NCBI RefSeq assembly: GCF_019933235.1
Contig: NZ_CP082945.1
Location: forward strand, 1,178,001-1,242,000
Reading direction: 5' to 3'
DNA: 64,000 bases
From: Streptomyces angustmyceticus
GTDB lineage: Bacteria; Actinomycetota; Actinomycetes; Streptomycetales; Streptomycetaceae
The notes beneath the pieces are model-generated. The model made no database searches. It was given only the letters and a program-made list of their open reading frames with translations, and was not told where the DNA came from. This document shows, one piece after another, positions 38,201-46,000 of the stretch. Both the position numbers and the translations under genes were made by a program. How positions within the stretch are numbered: the stretch's first letter is position 1; each line of letters opens with the position of its first letter.

Positions 38201-40039
38201 TTCCCGGGCGTACGGCCCGAAGAAGGGGCTCGGGGTGAACCACACGTCGCCGCGCCCCCGCCACGGCAGTCGGCGCGCCACGATCTTGGCCGCCAGGGCA
38301 CGGCGCTGCGGCGTGGGGCCGAGGAGCGCGAGACGGCAGGGGCCGTCGGCCGGGGAGACGCCCGCGTCCGCGCCCACACCCGCGACTCCGCCCCCGTGCC
38401 CGCGCTCGTACCCGTCGGCGAGGCCGTCCCGGCACCCGCCCGCGAGGCCGTCCCCGTTCTCGTATCCGCTCCCGCCCCCCGCGCCCACGTCCCGCAGCTT
38501 CTGCGCCAGTTCGTCGGCAGATCCCGCGGCGAGCCGGACGAGGCGCTCCGGCTCCGCCGTCCGCAGCGGGGAGCGGCGGGGCACGGGCGGTGCGGCGGCG
38601 GGGCTCCGGTGTCCGGGGGCCTCCTCCAGGATGACGTGGGCGTTGATCCCGCCGAAGCCGAAGGCGTTGACGCCGGCCCGTAGGGGTGCGCGTCCGGCGT
38701 CCCAGGGTTCGGTCTCGGTGAGCGGACGCATCCGGGTACGGGCCAGGCCCTCGTGCGGCTCGTCCAGGTGCAGGGTCGGCGGCAGGGTGCGGTGGTGGAC
38801 GGCGAGGGCGGCCTTGATCAGCCCGGCGATGCCGGCGGCCTGCATGGTGTGGCCGAGCATCGACTTCACCGAGCCCAGGCCGACGGGCGCCCGGCCCGCG
38901 CCGGGTGGCCCGAACACCTGGGCCAGTGTGGTCAGTTCGGTGTCGTCGCCGACCGGGGTGCCGGTGCCGTGCGCCTCCAGCAGGCCGAGTGCGGCCGGGT
39001 CGCGCGGGTCGAGGCCGGCGCTCTCCCAGGCCAGCTCCAGTGCCCGGGTCTGCCCCTCGGTCCGGGGGTTCATCAGGCTGGAGGCGCGCCCGTCCCCCGA
39101 CACGCCCGTCCCGCGGAGCACCGCGTACACCCGGTCCCCGTCGCGTTCGGCGTCGGCGAGGCGTTTGAGGAGGACGACGCCGGTGCCCTCGGAGAGCAGG
39201 GTGCCGTCGGCCCGGCGGTCGAAGGGGCGGATGCACTGGGTGGGGCTGAGGGCGCGCAGTTGGGTGAAGACGCTCCACAGGGTGGCGATGTGGCAGTGGT
39301 GCACGGCTCCGGCGATCACGCTGTCGCAGCGCCCGGCGGCCAGCAGGTCGACGGCCTGGGCCACGGCCAGCAGCGAGGAGGCGCAGGCCGCGTCGAGGGT
39401 GTAGGCGGGGCCGCGGAAGTCCAGCCGGTTGGCGGTGCGGGCGGCGGTGAAGCTGGGCACCAGGCCGATGGAGGCTTCGGGGCGTTCGGGGCCGAGGCTC
39501 TGCTGGAAGGCGTCGCGCACCGCGGAGATCTTCGACTCCCCCAGTTCCGGGGCGAGTTCGCGCAGGGTGACGGCGAGCTGGTGGGCCGTACGGACCCGCT
39601 GGTCGAGCCGGGCGGTGGCCACGCCCATGAAGCCGCCCCGGCCGAGGACGACACCGATCCGGGAGCGGTCGGCGGGCAGCCGCTCCTGGCCGCCGGCGTC
39701 CGCGATGGCGTCGGCGATGACGCGCAGCGCGAGGAGCTGGTCGGGTTCGGCGCCCGGGACGGTGGCGGGCATGATGCCGAAGCGGGTGGGGTCGAAGGCG
39801 GCCTGCTCGTCGAGGAAGCCGCCCCGCCGGCAGTAGAAGCGGTCGCTGCGGGCGGGGCCCTCGGCGCCGTGCGGGTCGTAGTAGATCGCGGGGTCCCAGC
39901 GGGCCGGCGGCACGTCCGTGATGCAGTCCGTGCCGGCCAGCAGGTTGCGCCAGTAGGCGTCGAGGCCGTCGGCGCCGGGGAACAGCGCCCCCATGCCGAC
40001 GATCGCGGCGTCCGTGGGGCGGGGGCCGGTCTCAGGCAT
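35234..40039 (-). CDS. Second lipid/polyketide synthase: KS-AT-DH with C-terminal phosphopantetheinyl transferase
   Basis: The 1601-residue multienzyme has, in order: ketosynthase (about 10-430; DAACASSL with Cys near 219, EAHGTGTPVGD, GHTMQAAG), acyltransferase (about 560-900; TGHSLGEW near 684), a low-complexity linker with 24-base DNA repeats, a hotdog-type dehydratase (about 1080-1330; VPYVRDHCVYLQ) and a phosphopantetheinyl transferase (about 1390-1590; GIDIEP near 1476 and WCAKEAAAKA). The last domain can activate the carrier proteins of the pathway. The arrangement resembles PUFA-synthase and heterocyst-glycolipid synthase subunits rather than modular polyketide synthases. The ATG at 40039 overlaps the first synthase by eight bases. 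Confidence 0.9.
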   Translation of the reverse strand: MPETGPRPTDAAIVGMGALFPGADGLDAYWRNLLAGTDCITDVPPARWDPAIYYDPHGAEGPARSDRFYCRRGGFLDEQAAFDPTRFGIMPATVPGAEPDQLLALRVIADAIADAGGQERLPADRSRIGVVLGRGGFMGVATARLDQRVRTAHQLAVTLRELAPELGESKISAVRDAFQQSLGPERPEASIGLVPSFTAARTANRLDFRGPAYTLDAACASSLLAVAQAVDLLAAGRCDSVIAGAVHHCHIATLWSVFTQLRALSPTQCIRPFDRRADGTLLSEGTGVVLLKRLADAERDGDRVYAVLRGTGVSGDGRASSLMNPRTEGQTRALELAWESAGLDPRDPAALGLLEAHGTGTPVGDDTELTTLAQVFGPPGAGRAPVGLGSVKSMLGHTMQAAGIAGLIKAALAVHHRTLPPTLHLDEPHEGLARTRMRPLTETEPWDAGRAPLRAGVNAFGFGGINAHVILEEAPGHRSPAAAPPVPRRSPLRTAEPERLVRLAAGSADELAQKLRDVGAGGGSGYENGDGLAGGCRDGLADGYERGHGGGVAGVGADAGVSPADGPCRLALLGPTPQRRALAAKIVARRLPWRGRGDVWFTPSPFFGPYAREAGARLAFVFPGLEAEPPPRMDDLADLMSLPRPPASGGGLVERAVDTLAAGRFLARVLAELGIAPDLLTGHSLGEWTAMVVAGMYPPQAVDTFLDSLRPGSLAVPDLVYAALGCGAAQAAAALEGLPGVAVSHDNCPHQSVICGAPRPLAEAVRRLAGQGVRAQEMPFRSGFHTPMWAPYLDQVRAAFDALPLRDPRLPVWSATTVAPFPEDAPDVRALVLRHLLEPVRFRQLTSRLYATGVRAFVQLGAGSLTGFVGDTLHGTDHLAVAAAGTRGDGRTQLRRTAAALWTEGLNPRWERLTARDGAAGEVGRVAAGPGVDGVVGPAAERVSAPAAERVSAPAVDRASVPAVDRVTGPEGAGVPVRLDLGSPLVRLGDAAPGGRLFAPAGPPPPPNPPPAPSPEGGGGGGGGGALPHPQPPAADPVRQALDALLAEARAATRTVAAAAARTAPASDSAPIAPQPPAPTPHHTTRHLSLDTVPYVRDHCVYLQPDDWPEAADRFPVVPMTTLLELAAEAAREVRPGQVVTGYSDVRALRWLPVAPPVDLPVTATPVGDGRVRVALGDHAVVTVHLGAHLPPPPSPGLPALTSGRSAPVSAEALYRDRWMFHGPAFAGVHEVRTLAADGISGTLRALPAPGALLDAAGQLLGHWMQLQLTGDRLVFPATLERVRLYGPPPGEGTLLAATARIREVRPGTVRGDVELCGGDGGVRARLENWTYRRFGADERVWPMKFTPEVCGIGEPRPGGWCLARRRWTDPASQELVMRRYLGAAERARYERCAPRARTAWLLGRIAAKDAVRELLWESGAGPVFPAEVAVGKDHDGRPRPEGPLAAGLHLSLAHKDHVAVALAHRSGPVGIDIEPVTDDPQALERIALTPAERRLADALQARETTASTGRAYWLTALWCAKEAAAKAAGSGLGGRPLEWAVTSAPGGALRVLSPSGQAHLVHLDSVHDLSARHVVAWTGPPPEDRTGTVTPTSTEATHGS
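37141..37236. repeat. Four 24-base tandem repeats inside the second synthase linker
   Basis: Four units starting CACGGTCCACCGCCGG or CACGTTCCGCCGCCGG follow one another without gaps. In the protein (minus strand) they give four 8-residue units of the type PAAERVSA/PAVDRVTG in the linker between acyltransferase and dehydratase. The repeat length keeps the frame, so copy number could vary without harm. Confidence 0.8.
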
Positions 40040-43000
40040 CGCCCGTCGCCTCCCCGTCCGCCTCCGCCGCCAGGACGACCTGGGGCGAGGTGCCGTGGGC
40101 CAGTTCGGCCAGCAGGGCGTCGGCCGCGGCCCCGGGGTCCAGGAGCGGGATGCCGCGGCGGGCGTAGGCGCGCTCCAGCTCCGGGGTGACCATGCCGCCG
40201 CCGTCGGCCGCCCAGGGCCCCCAGTCGACGGCGAGCACGCGCCCGGCCGTACGGGCCGACCAGGCCCTGGCGAGGGTGTCCAGGGCGTCGTTGGCGGCGG
40301 CGTAGTCGGCCTGCCCACGGTTGCCGAAGACCCCGGCGACGCTGCCGAAGAGGACGAGGAAGCCGGTGTCGTCGCCGGCGGCCTCCAGGAGGTGGCGGGC
40401 GCCGTCGACCTTGGTGGCGAAGACCCGGGCGAAGGACGCCGGGTCCTTGTCCCGCAGCAGCTTGTCCTCCAGGGTGCCCGCGCCGTGCACGATCCCGTCG
40501 AGCCGGCCGTGCCGGTGCCGGATGTCGTCCACCACGGCGCGTACGGCGGCCGGGTCGGTGACATCGGCCGCGTGATAGCGCACGGAGGCGGCGAGCGGCG
40601 CCAGGGCGGCGAGGGTGGCGGTGATCTCACGGCGGGCCAGGACCCGGGTGGCCGCCGCCTCGATCTGTGCCGGCCGGCGCAGCCCCTGGGCGATGAGCGC
40701 GGCGCGCAGCGCGATGCGGTCGTGGGCGTGCGCGAGTGCCGGGTCCTCGGGGTGCTCGTCCGGGGGCGTGCGCCCGAGGAGTTCGATGTGGCAGCCGTGG
40801 GCGCGGGCCAGGGCGTGCGCCGTACGGGCGGTGATGCCGCGCGCGCCGCCGGTCAGCAGCACCACCGAACCGGCGTCGAGCGGCGGGCGGCCGGTGGCGG
40901 GCCCGTCGTGGGACAGCGGCGCGGGGACGGTGCGCAGCGTCGTGCGGGTGCCGTTGGTGCGACCGACGACGACCGGCTCGCCGGGCGCGCACAGTTCGGC
41001 GAGGAGGTGGGCCGCGACGCGTTCGGGGCGGTCCTTGGGGTCGATGTCCACGGCGCGGATCAGGACGCCTGGGTATTCGAGGGCCGCCGTACGGGCGAAG
41101 CCGCGCAGCCCGGCGCCGGGCAGCGGGTCGGGAGCGTCCCCGGTGGCGTCGTGGCCGAAGGTGCCGCCGGCCGCGGTGGCCAGCAGCAGCCACCGGGCGC
41201 CGCCGGTCAGTGCGGTGCGCAGCCCCGCGTACTGTCCGGGCAGTACGGCGCCGCGGCCCGCCCGCAGGGCGCTGAGGTCGATCAGCCCGCCCACCCCGTC
41301 GGCGGCGGCCTCGGCCAGCCGCTCGGCGGGCACGGTACGGACCCGCGCCCCATGGCTCTCCAGGAGGGCGGCGAGGGCGAGCGCCACGCCCTGCCCGTCC
41401 TCCACCACGGTGAAGTCGCTGCCCGCCACCACCTCGGCGGGCGGCCGGCCGTCCGGCGGGCCGAGGGGGGCCACCTCGACGAGGGAACGGGTGGGCGGCC
41501 GCGGCGTCAGGACACCGTCGGCTCCGGTTACGGCACCGGCACCGGCACCGGCACCGGCACCGGCACCGACTCCGGTTCCGGCGAGCGGGGTGACGAAGGT
41601 GGGTGGGCTCACGAGGGTGGCGGGAGTGCCGACGCCGGGTGGCTCGGGGACGGGTACGGCGGCCCGCGACGGCGGGGCCGGGACGGTCCCGGCCGGCTCG
41701 AACGGCTCGGGCGGCGCGGGCAGCTCCGATGGGACAAGGGGCCGTGCGGGCTCGGCCGCCGCGGGCGCTCCCGCCCCCGGCTCGCTGCGGGCGGCGGCGA
41801 TCCAGTCCACGATGCCGCTGATGGTCTTGACCCGGGCGAGCTGCTCCACCGCCGACTCCATGGCCCCGTCGGCGTCCTGCGGCAGTCCGATCCGGTCGGC
41901 CAGCGCACCGATGATCTCCACCCGCTTGATGGAGTCCACCGAGAGGTCGGCCTCCAGGTCGAGCCCGGCGTCGAGCATCTCGTGCGGATAGCCGGTGCGG
42001 GTGTGGATGATCTCCCGTACGGCATCGAGGAGTTCGGCGGGACTCAGCGGCGGTGCCACGGCGGCGGGCAACTGCCCATGGGCGGCGGCCCCGTTCTCGT
42101 GCCCGGCCCCGTCCCCGTATCCGGCCCCGGCATCGGCCCCGGCGGGTACGACGCCGGACGAGCCGACGGCCCGCTCCGCGCCGGACACCGGCGGCACGAC
42201 CGCGGCGCCCCGCCCCCACTCCCCCGCCTCGCCCGCTTCAGCCGGCTCTCCCCGCCACGAGGGCCTTCCCACCTCTCCGGAATCTCCCAAGTACCGCAAC
42301 ACGACGTCCCGTTGGGCGGCGACCAGTTCCCGCGAGGCCCGCAGGTACTCCAGCACCGCGGCCTGCCGGGCGGCGTCACCGGAGGCGGTGCCGCTCCCCG
42401 GCGCCGTCCCGTCGCCGGCCGGCCGGGGGTCCACCCGCCGCGCCGGGCGCAGCCCGCCCGGCAGGCAGGCGCCGTCGGCGGTGCGCACCAGGTGCCCGTC
42501 GACCAGCCATCCCGGGCGGCGCGGCGGGTCCGCGGGCAGGGGCTCGGCGCGCCCGCGGAACAGCGGCTCGGGGTCGATCGGGACCCCGGCCGCGGCGAGC
42601 CGGGCCAGGACGTGCGGCAGCCGGGCCAGTCCCGGTTCGCCGGGGACGTCCAGCGGCACGGCGGTGTGCGGGCGGCCGTCCAGGATGCGGCCGACGAGGC
42701 CCGTGAGCACGCGGCCGGGCCCGGCCTCCACGAAGGTGCGCACCCCGGCGGCGTACATGTCCTCGATCTGCTCCACGAAGCGCACGGGCGCGGCGACCTG
42801 GCCCGCCAGGGTGTCGCGCACCGCGGACGCCGCGGGGTCGTACGGGCGCGCGGTGGCGCCGGACCAGACCGGGAAGGCGGGCACGGACACCTGGGCCGCG
42901 GACAGTTCGGCGGCGAGGGCGTCGCGGGCCGGGCCGAGTTGCGGGCTGTGGAAGGCACAGGCCACCGGCAGGCGGCGGGCGTCGAGGCCGGCCGTGCGCA

Positions 43001-46000
43001 GTGCCGTCACGGCCGCCTCCACGGCGTCCGTGGGTCCGGAGAGCACGCTCTGTTCGGGCGCGTTGTGGTTGGCGACGACGGCCCCGGAGCCGTGGATCAG
43101 GTCCCGCACCCGCGCCGGGGCGGCCAGGACGGCGGCCATCGCCCCGGGGTCCGCCCCGGCCGCCGCGAGGATGGCCTCGCCGCGGCGGGCGCTGAGCCGG
43201 AGCAGGGTCGCTGTGTCGTAGGCGCAGGCGGCCCACAGCGCGGTCAGCTCGCCGTACGAGTGCCCCGCCGCGCAGTCGGGGCGTACGCCGAGCGTGGTGA
43301 GCAGCCGGTGGGCGGCGGCGGAGGCGAGGCCGAGGGCGGGCTGGGCGACGCGGGTGTCGGTGAGGGCGGCCTGCTGGGCGGCGCGCCGCTCGGCGGTGAA
43401 GGCGGTGGGCGGGAACATGGCCGCGACACAGTCCGGGTCGGCGTCGTCCAGCAGGCCGCGCAGGGCGGGGAAGGCGAGGAACAACTCGCCCATCATTCCG
43501 GTCCGTTGGCTGCCCTGGCCCGGGAAGAGGAAGGCGACCTGCCCGGGGTCGGCGTCCGGCCGGCGGGGATACACGCCCTCGGTGGTCTCGAACCGGCGGG
43601 CGGCGGCCAGTTTGCCGGCGAGGTCGTCGAGATCCTCGGCCACCACGCAGAGCTGGACCGGTCCCTGCGCCGCCGCCGTGTCGGCGGCGAGGTCGCGCAG
43701 CGGCCAGGGCCGTCCGGCGGCGTCGTTGTCGGCCAGCCGTGCGGCGAGGCGCTCCATGGCGCGTACGGCGGCGGACCGGTCGGCGCCGCGGAAGCAGAAG
43801 AGCTCGGCGGGCCAGTGCGTCAGGGTGTGGGCGGGCTCGGGCGCGCCGTCGTAACCGGCGAGCACGGCGTGGTAGTTGGTGCCGCCGAAGCCGAAGGCGC
43901 TCACCCCGGCGATGCGCCGGCCCACGGGGACGGGCCAGGGCCCGGCGCCGCCGGCGTCGAAGCGGAACGGTCCGGCGTCCGCGGCCGGCCGGGTCAGGTG
44001 CAGGGTCGGCGGGCGCACGCCGGTGTGCACGGCGCGCGCGGCCTTGATGAGTCCGGCCAGGCCGGCCGCGCACTTGGTGTGGCCGATCTGCGATTTGACC
44101 GAGCCCAGTGTGCAGCTGCCGGGGGCGGCTCCCGCCTCCTCGAACATCTCGGTGAGGACGCCGAGTTCGGCGGTGTCGCCGACGACGGTGCCGGTACCGT
44201 GGGCTTCGAGGAGCCCGACCTGCGCGGGGCTGATCCCGGCGCGCCGGTAGGCGCGGTCGAGGGCCCGCCGCTGGCCCTCGGGCCGCGGCGCGGTCAGTCC
44301 GAGGGACCGCCCGTCGCTGGAGGTGCCGACGGCCTTGACGACCGCGTAGATCCGGTCGCCGTCGCGTTCGGCGTCCGCGAGGCGCTTGAGGACCAGGGCG
44401 CCGACGCCCTCGCCGAGCGCGATGCCGTCGGCGGCGGCGTCGAAGGGGCGGCAGCGGCCGGTGGGCGACAGGGCGCGGACGGACGCGAACATCAGGTAGT
44501 CGTTGATGCCGTTGTGCACGTCGGCGCCGCCGCACAGGGCCATGTCGGCGTCGTGGTCGCGCAGTTGGCGGCAGGCGAGGTCGAGGGCGGCGAGCGAGGA
44601 GGCGCAGGCGGCGTCCACGGTGCAGTTGGCGCCGCCGAGGTCGAGCCGGCTCGCGATGCGTCCGGCGATGACGTTGGCGAGGACGCCGGGGAAGGAGTCC
44701 TCGGTCAGGCGGGGCAGTTCGGCGTCGAGTGCGGGCGGCAGGTCGCCCAGGTAGGCCGGGTGCAGTGCGCGCAGTCCGTAGGCGCCGGCCAGTTCGGTGC
44801 CCGCCTCGGCGCCGAAGACGACGCTGGTGCGGGCGCGGTCGAAGTCGCGCTCGGCGTATCCGGCGTCCGCCAGGGCCTTGGCGGCGGCCTCCAGGGCGAG
44901 CAGCTGCACGGGTTCGATGGCGGTGAGGGAGGCTGGGGGGATGCCGTGGGCGAGGGCGTCGAAGGGGACGGCGGGCAGGAAGCCGCCCCAGCGCGAGGGG
45001 GTGCGTTCGCCCGCCCGCGCGGGGTCCGGGTCGTGGTAGGTGGCGGCGTCCCAGCGCTCGGCGGGGACCTCGGTGACGGAGTCGACGCCGGCGACGACGT
45101 TGGTCCAGAAGCGGGCGGCGTCGGGGGCCCCGGGGTAGACGCACGCCATCCCGACGATGGCGATGTCCAGCGGTTCCGCGGCCGGCCCCCGGCCCCGGTC
45201 CCACTGCCCGTCGGGGGCCGGGAACTCCGCGGCCCGCGCGGCGAGCTGCGCGGTGGCGCCCTCGGTGACGGCGGTGTGCAGGGCGGCGACGGTGGTGGTG
45301 GCGCTGCGGGCGGTGGCGGCCTGGCCCAGCATGTAGAGGCCCTCGCGGAGCTGTTCGCGCTCCCCGACGGGCGCGGGCCGCCCGCCGTCGGTGTGGCGCA
45401 GGCCCTTGCTCGCCAGGCGCAGGCGGCCGAGGTTGCGCCGTTCCAGCTCCTCCCACCGGGCGCGCGGGTCCGTGCCCCGGGCGGCGAGGCGCCGTTCGGC
45501 GGCGGCGAACTCCTCGGTATAGGCCGTCTCGGCGCAGCGGGTGGCGTGGCCCGGCGCGGTCCGCAGCAGTACGGTCCGGTCGCAGGCCAGGGCGGTGTCC
45601 TGGAAGCCGGGGAGGACGGCGCCGGTGGCCACGGCCTCCTGGGTGAAGAGGTAGGCGGTGCCCATCAGGACGCCGACGCGGGCCCCCAGTTCGGCGAGCG
45701 GGGCCGCGGCGGCGGCCGCCATGGCGGCGGTGCAGGCGTCGTGGATGCCGCCCGCGAAGAGCAGGTCCAGGTCCGCGGCCGTGCCGCCGTGCGTCCCGGC
45801 GTGCGTGGTCAGCCGCTCGATCTGCTCCTCCCACAGCGGGAAGCTGGCCCGGGGACCGATGTGGCCGCCGCACTCCTGCCCCTCGAAGACGAATCTGCGG
45901 GCGCCTTCGGCGAGGTAGCGCTCCAGCAGGCCGGGCGCCGGGACGTGGAGGTAGGTCCGGGTCCCGGCCGCTTCGAGCGGCGCCGCCTGGGCGGGCCGGC

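Noticed and set aside
41532..41567. Short direct repeats that might suggest a CRISPR array
   Set aside because: There are no spacers: the hexamers are contiguous and lie inside a coding linker.
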